In this document: positions 45,282-53,408 of the stretch, piece after piece | Position numbering within the stretch: position 1 is the first letter of the stretch | How the letters are laid out: every line of letters starts with the position of its first letter | Origin: Spirochaetia bacterium | Lineage (GTDB): Bacteria; Spirochaetota; Spirochaetia; Sphaerochaetales; Sphaerochaetaceae | Length of the DNA: 64,000 nucleotides | Reading direction: 5' to 3' | NCBI GenBank assembly: GCA_022482625.1 | Contig: JAKVOU010000001.1 | Span: 1,102,784 to 1,166,783, forward strand | The notes under the pieces: generated by a model | Seen by the model: only the letters and a program-made list of their open reading frames with translations | What the model was told of the DNA's origin: nothing | Databases searched by the model: none | Program-made: the position numbers and the translations under genes

Positions 45282-45310
45282 TTGACTTGGACAAGGCTCG
45301 CTCATATACT
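45282..45310 (+). promoter_or_regulatory. Strong promoter of small ferredoxin
   Basis: TTGACT (45282-45287), 17-base spacer, TATACT (45305-45310). Close to consensus, in keeping with an abundant ferredoxin. Confidence 0.75.
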
Positions 45311-45342
45311 TAATGCAAATAATTTATTGAGGAGTATCTATC

Positions 45343-45513
45343 ATGGCCTACAAAATTACTGATACCTGCGTTGCTTGTGGAACCTGCGCTTCAGAATGCC
45401 CCGTCGGTGCTATTTCTGAAGGTGATATCTATAAGATTGATCCAGATACATGCATCAGCTGCGGAACCTGCGCTGAGGTATGTCCTACCGGTGCAATCGT
45501 AGAAGACAACTAA
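45343..45513 (+). CDS. 2[4Fe-4S] ferredoxin
   Basis: 56 residues, the classic clostridial ferredoxin length. Two canonical motifs: CVACGTCASECP and CISCGTCAEVCP, each CX2CX2CX3CP. GAGGAG lies before the ATG and a near-consensus promoter in front. It would be the electron carrier for IorAB and other ferredoxin enzymes of the cell. A terminator follows directly, so it is monocistronic. Confidence 0.97.
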   Translation: MAYKITDTCVACGTCASECPVGAISEGDIYKIDPDTCISCGTCAEVCPTGAIVEDN

Positions 45514-45542
45514 GCTTCTTATCTGCAACGACAGAAAAAAAG

Positions 45543-45580
45543 GAAGGGAACCTGGAATAGACTAGGTCCCCTTCTTATAT
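45543..45580 (+). terminator. Terminator of ferredoxin gene
   Basis: GAAGGG-A-ACCT (45543-45553) pairs with AGGT-C-CCCTTC (45564-45574) with one mismatch, then TTATAT. Confidence 0.7.
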
Positions 45581-45671
45581 AGTCAGGAATAGAAACTATC
45601 AGCTCTTCCCACAAAAGAGCTCCAGATGATGTTACCTTAGATGGCAAAAAACTTATTTTGTAAAAATACAA

Positions 45672-45700
45672 TTGCTCTATTTCTATCCAAATGATAGACT
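45672..45700 (+). promoter_or_regulatory. Promoter of EEP-family gene, leaderless type
   Basis: TTGCTC (45672-45677), 17-base spacer, TAGACT (45695-45700), six bases (TGCCCC) to the ATG. No ribosome-binding site. Confidence 0.6.
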
Positions 45701-45706
45701 TGCCCC

Positions 45707-46810
45707 ATGAAGATAAAGCGGATACTTTCAGTAATCGGAGGAATTGTAATTGTCCTCCTTCTTATCATTGCAGGTTATTTTCTGTATGTCATGCACCAAT
45801 ATTACAGGATTCCTGATAAACAGCCGCTTGAAATCTACAACCCCGTTGCTACGGCCCCTTTGGAAAAAGGAAAGGCATATACAGCTGTTACCTATAATAT
45901 AGGGTTCGGAGCCTATGATCCTGAATATAGTTTCTTCATGGAAACAGGGACTATGGACAACGGACAGAAAACAAAAGGGAAATACGGCAAAGGCAAAGAC
46001 AAGGAAACGATCCTGAAAGATACCAACGGCTGTGCAGAAACCGTACAAGCCCTCAGCCCCGATTTCGTACTGATCCAAGAAATGGACAGAGACAGTACGC
46101 GCAGTTATCATGTTGACCAAAAGGCAATCTTTGATACTGCATTGAGTGATTACTCATCAGACTATGCAATCAATTTCCATACTGCTTATCTCATGTTTCC
46201 GCTGTATGATCCACATGGAGCCTCGTTGGCTGGTATCGCAACCTATTCAAGATGGCACATCGAAGAAGCGGTACGCATGAGTTATCCTATCGACAATTCT
46301 TTTCCACAGCGATACATGGATTTGGATCGGTGTTTTTCAGTACAACGACTACCGGTGAAAGGCGGCAAGGAACTTGTCTTGATCAATTCCCATATGAGTG
46401 CATACGACAAGGGAGGAAAAATCAGAAAATTACAGCTCGAAAAGCTCAATTCCTTCATGCAGGCGGAATGTGACAAAGGTAATTATGTAATTGCAGGAGG
46501 AGATTTCAACCATGCACTGGGAAAGGAAGTCCTTACCTGCTTTCCGTCACAGGAAAAGGTTCCCATGTGGGCAAATGTACTTGAAGATAGTGACTTGGCC
46601 TCTTCCATGCATATCTGCAAGGCAGACAATGAGTTTGAAATACCCACCTGTAGAAGTTCTGACCTGCCATATACGAAAGGCATAAATTATTCTACAGTCA
46701 TAGATGGTTTCCTGCTTTCCCCTGGTATCAGCGCTACGGCACACAACATAAGCAATGACTTTGCCTACAGTGACCATCAGCCTGTCCGTCTGAGCTTTAC
46801 GTTGGAATAA
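45707..46810 (+). CDS. Endonuclease/exonuclease/phosphatase-family protein, membrane anchored
   Basis: 367 residues. An N-terminal membrane segment (VIGGIVIVLLLIIAGYFLYV) is followed by an extracytoplasmic EEP domain with all main motifs: VTYNIGFGAYD, VLIQEMDRDS (catalytic Glu), INSHMSAYD, AGGDFNHAL and YSDHQPVRL (final Asp-His). The family splits phosphodiesters in DNA, RNA, inositol phosphates or sphingomyelin; an exported anchor favours nutrient or lipid turnover over DNA repair (inference). Leaderless-type start. Confidence 0.9.
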   Translation: MKIKRILSVIGGIVIVLLLIIAGYFLYVMHQYYRIPDKQPLEIYNPVATAPLEKGKAYTAVTYNIGFGAYDPEYSFFMETGTMDNGQKTKGKYGKGKDKETILKDTNGCAETVQALSPDFVLIQEMDRDSTRSYHVDQKAIFDTALSDYSSDYAINFHTAYLMFPLYDPHGASLAGIATYSRWHIEEAVRMSYPIDNSFPQRYMDLDRCFSVQRLPVKGGKELVLINSHMSAYDKGGKIRKLQLEKLNSFMQAECDKGNYVIAGGDFNHALGKEVLTCFPSQEKVPMWANVLEDSDLASSMHICKADNEFEIPTCRSSDLPYTKGINYSTVIDGFLLSPGISATAHNISNDFAYSDHQPVRLSFTLE

Positions 46811-46872
46811 TAATACCCCTTGAAAAAAAAGGGCCAAGAGTACCACAATTGACCCATCGGAGGAACCGCAAG

Positions 46873-48222
46873 GTGATCAACAATGACAATCTGTTGCTTC
46901 AAGGTATGCTGAGTGTCTCGGAGCTTACTGAACTGATCAAACAGACCTTGGAAGGGGGCTTCTACAATCTGCAGGTAACAGGAGAGGTTTCCGGTTTCCG
47001 ACCATCTTCCACAGGGCATTGGTATTTCAAGCTCAAAGACAACAAAGCATCTATTGATGCTGTCATGTTCAGAGGCAATACTTTTCGGGTAACCGTACCT
47101 CCGAAAGATGGCGACGAAATAACTGTGACAGGAAGTATCTCCGTCTATGCCCCACGAGGAACATATCAGATAAAAGTAGACTCAATTGTCCAGACCGGCC
47201 TGGGCGATATTCTCAGGCAACTTGAAGAGCGAAAGCAACGTTATAGCCAGCTAGGCTGGTTCGATCAAGACCGCAAACAACCAATCTGTCGTTTCCCGCA
47301 ACGCCTAGGCGTCATTACCAGCCCAACGGCGGCTGCATTGCAGGATATTCTGCAGGTAACTGCACGGCGTGCTCCTGATCTGGATATCATCATAATTCCG
47401 GCAACCGTACAAGGAAAAGAAGCAGCAGCGTCGATTACCAATGCTATCCACATTGCAGAAGACCTGAAGCTCTGTGATCAACTGATCATAGCCAGAGGAG
47501 GAGGTTCCGTCGAAGACTTACTGCCCTTCAGTGACGAAACGGTACTGCAGGCTATCCTTGCATGTACCATTCCTGTCATTACCGGCGTAGGACATGAAAT
47601 AGACTGGGCGTTGTGTGATTATGTGGCAGATATGAGAGCCCCTACTCCCTCCGCGGCCGCTGAACTTGCAACGAAAGGCATCTTTGAAGCAAGGCAACAG
47701 AGAGAATCAGTGGAAGAAGACCTGAAGCATTCCATACAGAACAAATTGCTGCTGACAGAACAGAAACTGCACGCCTATGACCGTCAATCCCTCAGCACGA
47801 CTATACGTTCCAGACTTGACAGCTGCCAGCTGATAAGTGCAGGACTGGAACGGGACATGGAACTGTATATGGAACGTTATTTCAATACACGTCAATCCAA
47901 GCTCCAACAGTATGACTGCAGAAATCTTGCAAAAGCACTGCTTGCACAGCTTGAAGGACAACAGGCCCGTTGCAAGCTGACTGCAGCCAGCATTGCAGAA
48001 ACAGAACAAAATCTGCTAAAATCTTTGGAACACAGAATAAGGCTGTCTGCCGGAATAATCAGTTCACTAGGCCCCCAAGGCTTGTTGGACAAAGGATACG
48101 CAATTGTCAGTGACCATAAAGGACAGATTGTCAAATCCTGCCGTCAGGCAAAACCAGGAACGAACCTGACACTGAAACTCAGTGACGGAAGTCGGCAAAT
48201 ACAGGTAAAGGAGGACAGGTAA
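46873..48222 (+). CDS. xseA: Exodeoxyribonuclease VII, large subunit
   Basis: 449 residues from GTG 46873, which has GGAGG nine bases upstream; an in-frame TTG at 46849 lies before that site. N-terminal OB domain LTELIKQTLEGGFYN, VTGEVSGFRPSSTGHWYF, then the catalytic part RFPQRLGVITSPTAAALQDI, IIARGGGSVEDLLPF, ITGVGHEIDWALCDYVADMRAPTPSAAA, a long coiled coil (about 270-400) and a C-terminal GYAIVSDHKGQIV. With XseB it degrades single-stranded DNA in repair. The next gene follows directly. Confidence 0.96.
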   Translation: MINNDNLLLQGMLSVSELTELIKQTLEGGFYNLQVTGEVSGFRPSSTGHWYFKLKDNKASIDAVMFRGNTFRVTVPPKDGDEITVTGSISVYAPRGTYQIKVDSIVQTGLGDILRQLEERKQRYSQLGWFDQDRKQPICRFPQRLGVITSPTAAALQDILQVTARRAPDLDIIIIPATVQGKEAAASITNAIHIAEDLKLCDQLIIARGGGSVEDLLPFSDETVLQAILACTIPVITGVGHEIDWALCDYVADMRAPTPSAAAELATKGIFEARQQRESVEEDLKHSIQNKLLLTEQKLHAYDRQSLSTTIRSRLDSCQLISAGLERDMELYMERYFNTRQSKLQQYDCRNLAKALLAQLEGQQARCKLTAASIAETEQNLLKSLEHRIRLSAGIISSLGPQGLLDKGYAIVSDHKGQIVKSCRQAKPGTNLTLKLSDGSRQIQVKEDR

Positions 48223-48480
48223 ATGACATTTGAAAAAGACTTGGAACGCATGGAAAAGATTGCAACTGCGCTCAGGTCAGACAACACCAGTCTGGAAGAT
48301 AGCCTCAAATTGTTTGAAGAAGGCATGAAACTCTCACATGACCTGGAAAAGCGGCTTGAAGAAGCAAAAAGAAAAGTCAAACTTATCATGCAGGACAATG
48401 AAGGCGGTATTGAAGAAAAGGATATGAAATCAGATAAAGAAGGAGATAACGAATTTGCTTTCCAAGGAAAAGAAAAATAA
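48223..48480 (+). CDS. xseB: Exodeoxyribonuclease VII, small subunit
   Basis: 85 residues. FEKDLERMEKIATAL...LEDSLKLFEEGMKLSHDLEKRLEEAKRKV is the characteristic two-helix XseB core. An acidic tail of about 20 residues follows. The ATG comes directly behind the xseA stop (GGAGGA at the end of xseA serves as its ribosome-binding site). Its last 26 bases overlap the start of purU. Confidence 0.95.
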   Translation: MTFEKDLERMEKIATALRSDNTSLEDSLKLFEEGMKLSHDLEKRLEEAKRKVKLIMQDNEGGIEEKDMKSDKEGDNEFAFQGKEK

Positions 48481-49333
48481 AATCATCTTTCTCATCAGCT
48501 GTGAGGATAAAAAAGGTATATTGGCCAGAACTGTAAACTTTTTCTATGACAGGGATTTCAATATCCTTCATTGTCAGCAGTATACGGACAGCTATGAAAA
48601 CATGTATTTCATGCGAATGGAACTGGATATGGATGACCTGAAGACGACCAGAGCCCAGCTTGAAACAGATTTCAGTGCATTTGCAGTGGAAAACGGCTTC
48701 CACTGGTCCTGCCATTACAGTGATTATGTTCCACGGATGGCAATTCTCTGCAGCAAGACAAGCCATTGCGTCTACGATCTTATTGCACGTAAAAACCAAG
48801 GGCAACTCCATTGTGAGATTCCCCTGATCATTTCAAACCATCCAAATCTGGAAGGATTGGCATCCAGCTTCAGAATCCCATACTATTACCTTCCGGTAAC
48901 AGGAAATACAAAAGGCCAACAAGAGGCCAAAGTAAGACAGCTGCTTGAAAAATTCGACATTGACCTTGTCGTCCTTGCACGGTACATGCAGATACTCAGT
49001 GAAGAATTCATCGATGAATGGCAAGGCAAGATCATCAATATACACCACGCATTCCTCCCTGCGTTCCAAGGAGCGAATCCATACCTCAAGGCTTACCAAC
49101 GAGGCGTAAAAATCATAGGAGCCACAGCCCACTATGCCAGCCGCGACCTTGACCAAGGGCCTATCATCGAACAGGAAGTACTGAGAGTCAACCATGAACT
49201 GACCCCAGATGGCCTCAAGGAAGCTGGCAAGGATGCCGAAACCAGAGCTTTGGCAAAAGCTGTCCAGGCACACCTTGAATCGCGGATCATCATCTATAAG
49301 AACAGAACAATTGTCTTCAATGCCCAGCATTGA
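48455..49333 (+). CDS. purU: Formyltetrahydrofolate deformylase
   Basis: 292 residues from TTG 48455, supported by AAGGAG nine bases upstream inside xseB. N-terminal ACT domain (IIFLISCEDKKGILARTVNFF), then the formyltransferase-like domain with MAILCSKTSHCVYDL, LVVLARYMQILSEEFID, IINIHHAFLPAFQGANPY (catalytic His) and ASRDLDQGPIIEQEV (catalytic Asp). It releases formate from 10-formyl-THF, balancing one-carbon pools and supplying formate for purine synthesis. Its 3' end overlaps the convergent gene by 17 bases. Confidence 0.95.
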   Translation: MLSKEKKNKIIFLISCEDKKGILARTVNFFYDRDFNILHCQQYTDSYENMYFMRMELDMDDLKTTRAQLETDFSAFAVENGFHWSCHYSDYVPRMAILCSKTSHCVYDLIARKNQGQLHCEIPLIISNHPNLEGLASSFRIPYYYLPVTGNTKGQQEAKVRQLLEKFDIDLVVLARYMQILSEEFIDEWQGKIINIHHAFLPAFQGANPYLKAYQRGVKIIGATAHYASRDLDQGPIIEQEVLRVNHELTPDGLKEAGKDAETRALAKAVQAHLESRIIIYKNRTIVFNAQH

Positions 49334-49775
49334 GGTATTTTCTCAGTCCGTCCAGCTGGAGTTCTGAGAAAACAGCGATTCCATGTGCTTTCAGCAATGA
49401 GGCTGTAATACCATCTGCCCTTATCAGAGTGCCTGAGAACGTACCATCATAGACAGTCCCGTTGCCACAGGAAGGTGACCGGCTTTTCAGCAAAGCACAG
49501 TTACAACTGTTCTTCTCTGCACATTCCAATGCCAGCCTTGCACCCAGTTCAAAATCCGAAGTCATATCCCTTCCATTCTTATCAATGACGCGACCATCGC
49601 ACAATTCAGCAGGAGAACGAGGAATAGCGAGACCAGCCGCAGTTTCAGGGCAGACAGACACAAAACTGTCTTGACCTATTTCTTCCATGAACCGGCAGAC
49701 AGCTGTATCAGCAGCTCCTTTGCCGTCGTATCGGCAAGCGATTCCCAACAAGCATCTTGAAATCAATATTTTCAT
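49317..49775 (-). CDS. DUF523-family protein
   Basis: 152 residues from ATG 49775 (MKILISRCLLG). This start lies six bases behind a -10 box and lacks a ribosome-binding site; frames that begin further up would overlap that promoter. Family hallmarks: SRCLLGIACRYDG at the start, VCPETAAGLAIPRSPAEL, and the Cys-rich stretch NSCNCALLKSRSPSCGNG. The conserved cysteines suggest metal or Fe-S binding, but the function of DUF523 is unknown to me. Convergent with purU. Confidence 0.88.
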   Translation of the reverse strand: MKILISRCLLGIACRYDGKGAADTAVCRFMEEIGQDSFVSVCPETAAGLAIPRSPAELCDGRVIDKNGRDMTSDFELGARLALECAEKNSCNCALLKSRSPSCGNGTVYDGTFSGTLIRADGITASLLKAHGIAVFSELQLDGLRKYLNAGH

Positions 49776-49781
49776 GGTCCA

Positions 49782-49810
49782 AGGATACTCCATGACAAAT
49801 TTGACAGCAA
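49782..49810 (-). promoter_or_regulatory. Promoter of DUF523 gene, leaderless type
   Basis: Minus strand TTGCTG (49810-49805), 17-base spacer, TATCCT (49787-49782), six bases to the ATG. Confidence 0.55.
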
Positions 49811-49903
49811 GCAGGGATCCAAGCAAAAGGGTAAAAAAAGCCGCTTCCGGCTAGCAGTTTACCAGAAGCGGCCAAGTAACAATATTGAAGGTCAGTAAAT
49901 CAA

Positions 49904-51592
49904 TCAGTCATCCTGCAAGGCATCATAGCCTGTTTCGCCAGTTCTGACCTTTATGACATCCTCAACATCATAGATGAAGATTTTTCCATCACCATAGTGC
50001 CCGGTGTACAACACGGATTTGGCTGTATCAACCACCGTTTGTACAGGAACCTTTGAAACCACTACCTCGACCTTGATCTTAGGCAGGAGGTTCATCTCAA
50101 CAGGGACACCACGATAGTATTCATTACGTCCTTTCTGCATACCACAGCCCATTACATGGGTCAAAGTGATACCAGTTACTTCTATATCGTTCAATGCCTT
50201 TTTCAAGGCCTGGAACTTAGACTGTTTGGTAACAATGACAACCTTGGTCAACTTCGCACCAGTGCTCACGTCCTTGACGGAAACAGCAGCAGCGGGAGGA
50301 ACATCACCAGTCTTGAAGCCATTTTCAACTTCTGAAGGATAGCCAAGGCCATTGACCATCGGCATAAAATCTGCATAAGCACTTTCAAGTCCATGCTCTT
50401 CAAGGTCAAGACCTGCAATTTCTTCTTCAGGTGAAACACGAAGTCCGATCGTCTTGTCAATGATAGTGAAGATGATAGTCATCGTAACCACAACCCAGAT
50501 CATGACACTGACGACACCCAGCAGCTGTATCAGAAAGAAATGAACACCACCGCCGTAGAAAAGACCACCGTCTACAGCCAGCAACCCAGTCAGCAAGGTT
50601 CCTGCTGCACCACAGACACCATGTACGGCAACAGCACCGACAGGATCATCAATCTTAAATTTCTTTTCAATGACTTCTACGCCGAGTACAACAAGGATAC
50701 CACAGACGATACCGACGATAGCTGCTCCTACAGGAGAAACTGCATCACAGCCAGCAGTTATACCGACAAGGCCAGCAAGAGCACCGTTCAAAGTCATCGA
50801 TACATCAGGCTTCTTATAGCGAACCCATGTAAACAACATAGTGGTACAGGCAGCCACAGCAGCCGCAAGGTTAGTCGTAACAAAGATATGGCTGGCACTT
50901 TCGATTGTTGCATCACCGGTCATGGAAACGGTAGAACATCCGTTGAAACCGAACCATGCAAACCAGAGGATGAATACACCCAAGGCGCCTAGGGTCAAAC
51001 TATGACCGGGAATGGCCTGAGGTTTGCCGTTTTCATCAAATTTTCCAAGCCGTGGTCCCAATTTGATTGCGCCGACAAGAGCAGCCACACCACCGACCAT
51101 ATGGACAGCAGTAGAACCTGCAAAATCGTGGAAACCAAGAGAAGAAAGCCAACCGCCACCCCAAATCCAGTGACCACTGACAGGATAGATAAGAGCACTG
51201 ATAATCACAGAATAGATACAGTAAGCAGAAAACTTTGTCCTTTCAGCCATGGCTCCTGATACAATCGTAGCAGCAGTTGCACAGAAGACAGTCTGGAAAA
51301 TCAGGAAAGCATATGTCGGGAAACTGCTGTCATAGTTTCCGCGTACAAAGAAATCCGGGACACCGATGAATGGCAATGAACTACCATCTTTTGTTACACC
51401 GAACATCAATCCAAAGCCAAGGATCCAGAAAACCGGTGTTCCAAGCGAGAAGTCCATGAGATTCTTCATGATGATATTCCCACTATTCTTTGCCCTTGTG
51501 AACCCTGTTTCAACCATGGCAAACCCAGCTTGCATGAAAAATACCAATGCAGCTCCCAACAATACCCAAATAGTGTCAACTGAAGAAAACAT
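49904..51592 (-). CDS. amt: Ammonium transporter fused to PII (GlnK-like) domain
   Basis: 562 residues. Residues 1-400 are an Amt channel with eleven membrane segments: VFFMQAGFAMVETGF, SGHWIWGGGW, DFAGSTAVHMVGG (first pore His) and DPVGAVAVHGVCGAAG (second pore His). A linker of about 45 residues leads to a full PII domain at 450-560: TKVVIVTKQSKFQALKKAL, VTGITLTHVMGCG, T-loop QKGRNEYYRGVPVEMNLLPK with the Tyr-51 position kept, and TGHYGDGKIFIYDVEDVIKVRTGE. PII normally blocks AmtB as a separate protein; here the gate is covalently attached. AGGAGGG precedes the ATG. A hairpin-rich leader lies upstream. Confidence 0.95.
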   Translation of the reverse strand: MFSSVDTIWVLLGAALVFFMQAGFAMVETGFTRAKNSGNIIMKNLMDFSLGTPVFWILGFGLMFGVTKDGSSLPFIGVPDFFVRGNYDSSFPTYAFLIFQTVFCATAATIVSGAMAERTKFSAYCIYSVIISALIYPVSGHWIWGGGWLSSLGFHDFAGSTAVHMVGGVAALVGAIKLGPRLGKFDENGKPQAIPGHSLTLGALGVFILWFAWFGFNGCSTVSMTGDATIESASHIFVTTNLAAAVAACTTMLFTWVRYKKPDVSMTLNGALAGLVGITAGCDAVSPVGAAIVGIVCGILVVLGVEVIEKKFKIDDPVGAVAVHGVCGAAGTLLTGLLAVDGGLFYGGGVHFFLIQLLGVVSVMIWVVVTMTIIFTIIDKTIGLRVSPEEEIAGLDLEEHGLESAYADFMPMVNGLGYPSEVENGFKTGDVPPAAAVSVKDVSTGAKLTKVVIVTKQSKFQALKKALNDIEVTGITLTHVMGCGMQKGRNEYYRGVPVEMNLLPKIKVEVVVSKVPVQTVVDTAKSVLYTGHYGDGKIFIYDVEDVIKVRTGETGYDALQDD

Positions 51593-51613
51593 TTCTTCCC
51601 TCCTGAATAAAAG

Positions 51614-51643
51614 GACGCGCAGGCTTCAAACAACCCGCACGTC
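51614..51643 (-). promoter_or_regulatory. Second hairpin in amt leader
   Basis: On the minus strand GACGTGCGGG (51643-51634) pairs over ten positions with CCTGCGCGTC (51623-51614), followed by CTTTTATTC and then the amt ribosome-binding site. It looks like a terminator or a structure that controls translation. Confidence 0.5.
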
Positions 51644-51691
51644 TTTGTGCTCATCCCTACACCCCACCCGAGGTGTTTCTTCTGGTAAAAT

Positions 51692-51731
51692 AAAAAAGGC
51701 GACGTGAGCCATTTGAACTCACATCGCCTTT
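51692..51731 (-). terminator. Terminator-like hairpin in amt leader
   Basis: On the minus strand AAAGGCGATGTGAG (51731-51718) pairs with CTCACGTCGCCTTT (51708-51695, one mismatch region), then TTTTTTATTTT. It lies only about 20 bases behind the -10 box of the nearest promoter, that is, between promoter and gene, and so may be an attenuator; it could alternatively be the end of the upstream RluA gene transcript. Confidence 0.65.
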
Positions 51732-51744
51732 GATGTATGCGCTA

Positions 51745-51774
51745 TTCATACTATCTTTTGACCGTTTTTGTCAA
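51745..51774 (-). promoter_or_regulatory. Promoter and operator-like dyad of amt
   Basis: Minus strand TTGACA (51774-51769), 18-base spacer, TATGAA (51750-51745). TTGAC-N7-GTCAA (51758-51774) is an inverted repeat over the -35 box, a likely operator. The rest of the 334-base gene-free stretch 51593-51926 is very A+T-rich (51781-51860) and holds no gene. Confidence 0.5.
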
Positions 51775-51926
51775 TCAATCTGATACAAAAAATAATAAAA
51801 ATATATAAATTTATTTTATATTTTATTACAATATAAATAATTAAATTTTATCATTTTCTACAAACCTTGGCTAACTAATAAACTGGTCAAAAGGGCCATC
51901 TGCAACAGAACACAACAAATTTGACA

Positions 51927-52649
51927 TTATCCCACACAGATATCAACCAATTCTTCACTTATCGGATGCCGAAATTTTACCTCCGTAGCACGTAAGCCAA
52001 GCTGGGTCCCGGGCTTCCCTCCATACAGCAGGTCTCCATCGAGAGGATGCCCGCTCCATGCAAGATGAGCTCTTATCTGATGACGGTACCCATTGTTCAA
52101 CCTACAGCTGTAGCGATTGTTTCCCAAATATACAATACGGGTCTCATACCATCGTCCAGAAGCTTTCCTCCCTATTATCCGAGAACATCCCGAAGTTACA
52201 GGAGCAACTCTCTGACGCCCTTTCCCGTACGGACGGAACATACTGCCGACAATAACTTCAACACCTCCTGATTCCTTTGGATCTTCCAGGTCATAGCTTG
52301 GAAAGCCCTCAGGAACAGGTTTCTTTTCTTCAGTAGAACAGATGGCAACATATTCCTTCCAAAAAAGCCCAGCCTTCTGTGCATAGGCCAGCTTATCAAA
52401 GCATTCCTTGTTCCGGGCTATCACCACAAGTCCGCTTGTATCAGTATCCAAGCGATGCAATACCCCGTTTTCCCAGGCATTATAGCCAGAAAAGGAGCAG
52501 ACCTCAGGATAGCGTCGGCTGACGTGACCAAGGAGAGTATCTGCCTGCGATCCGTCATGTTTCAAAGGAACGGTCCTGAGACCCGCAGGTTTATCCACGA
52601 CAAGCAGGTCATTATCTTCATATACTACAGTAAACATCCGATCATCCAT
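51927..52649 (-). CDS. RluA-family RNA pseudouridine synthase
   Basis: 240 residues. LLVVDKPAGLRTVP, VLHRLDTDTSGLVVIARN (catalytic Asp in HRLDxxTSG) and NGYRHQIRAHLAWSGHPLDGD (the RHQIRxH motif) are all in place. No S4 domain is present, so it resembles short RluA/RluC-type enzymes; which rRNA or tRNA site it modifies is open. No ribosome-binding site is visible at ATG 52649; TTTAAT ends six bases before it but the -35 part is weak, so it may be another leaderless gene. Confidence 0.92.
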   Translation of the reverse strand: MDDRMFTVVYEDNDLLVVDKPAGLRTVPLKHDGSQADTLLGHVSRRYPEVCSFSGYNAWENGVLHRLDTDTSGLVVIARNKECFDKLAYAQKAGLFWKEYVAICSTEEKKPVPEGFPSYDLEDPKESGGVEVIVGSMFRPYGKGRQRVAPVTSGCSRIIGRKASGRWYETRIVYLGNNRYSCRLNNGYRHQIRAHLAWSGHPLDGDLLYGGKPGTQLGLRATEVKFRHPISEELVDICVG

Positions 52650-52701
52650 ACAAAAATTAAAACAATCCTATCAAAGATAGTAACAGACCCTATGGTTTTT
52701 G

Positions 52702-53298
52702 TCATTCGGGATTGCTACCAAAGAGTCTTGCCACATGGGCAGAAAAAAAAGCAATAATTCCAAAAGGGACAAATGTCAGCAACATGGCAAGCTCATAGCC
52801 GAATGTACTTCTGGAATCCTTTTTGGACTTATCACCGCCGAAGCGACTGGAAAAGGACCCCATGGGAATACCATAAGTATTACCGACCATAATAAGTCGT
52901 ATTGCCCCTAATATGGCACGGGCATTTTTCCGACCATACGTTTCTACAATCCTGTCAAATGCCTTTTTTGAATATTTTCCCCTGCTATCGGCATAATGCT
53001 GGGCAAACAACAAAGCTTCTTTCTCCTGGTCAGGGGCATGAGAAAGTGCTCCCTCAAGCAATTGTACTACCTCACCATCAGCAAGTCCTGCTTCCAGAGC
53101 AATCCGTGTATGTACATAGGTACAGAGCGGACAGCCATTTACTTCCGTAACAGCAAGCATAATCCGCTCTTGGAATTTCAAATCAAGGGCTCCAGACCGT
53201 TTGCCAGCTTTGAAATCAGGCAATGAAATAATAGCCTTGTAGAGATTACGAAACCCCTCCGAGGGGCCATAGAGTTTTTTACCTTTCGTTGCATCCAT
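52702..53298 (-). CDS. Carboxymuconolactone decarboxylase-family (AhpD-like) protein
   Basis: 198 residues from ATG 53298 (GGAGAAA upstream); a frame start at 53379 lies before that site. VTEVNGCPLCTYVHTRIALEAG holds the CxxC-x3-H redox centre of AhpD-like proteins, which act in peroxide or thiol defence. The last 30 residues form one hydrophobic segment (YELAMLLTFVPFGIIAFF), probably a membrane anchor, unusual for the family. Divergent from the CBS-ATPase gene. Confidence 0.88.
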   Translation of the reverse strand: MDATKGKKLYGPSEGFRNLYKAIISLPDFKAGKRSGALDLKFQERIMLAVTEVNGCPLCTYVHTRIALEAGLADGEVVQLLEGALSHAPDQEKEALLFAQHYADSRGKYSKKAFDRIVETYGRKNARAILGAIRLIMVGNTYGIPMGSFSSRFGGDKSKKDSRSTFGYELAMLLTFVPFGIIAFFSAHVARLFGSNPE

Positions 53299-53396
53299 TA
53301 AATTTCTCCGTGGAGTTATGATACCATGACCATTGCAAGCAGTCAGTGATAAAGTTCCGAAACGATTTTTTTGTTTCAAACCATCAATTTCTGGTG

Positions 53397-53402
53397 TATA
53401 CT
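53397..53402 (+). promoter_or_regulatory. -10 box of CBS-ATPase gene, leaderless type
   Basis: TATACT, six bases (TGTCCC) before ATG 53409. The sequence TATACTTGTCCCATG is nearly the same as TAGACTTGCCCCATG at 45695. The -35 region (TTTCAA at 17 bases) is poor. Confidence 0.5.
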
Positions 53403-53408
53403 TGTCCC

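Noticed and set aside
51593-51780. Glutamine or other known riboswitch before amt
   Set aside because: Two simple stems with T-runs; no conserved junction or core sequence of a known riboswitch class could be recognised.
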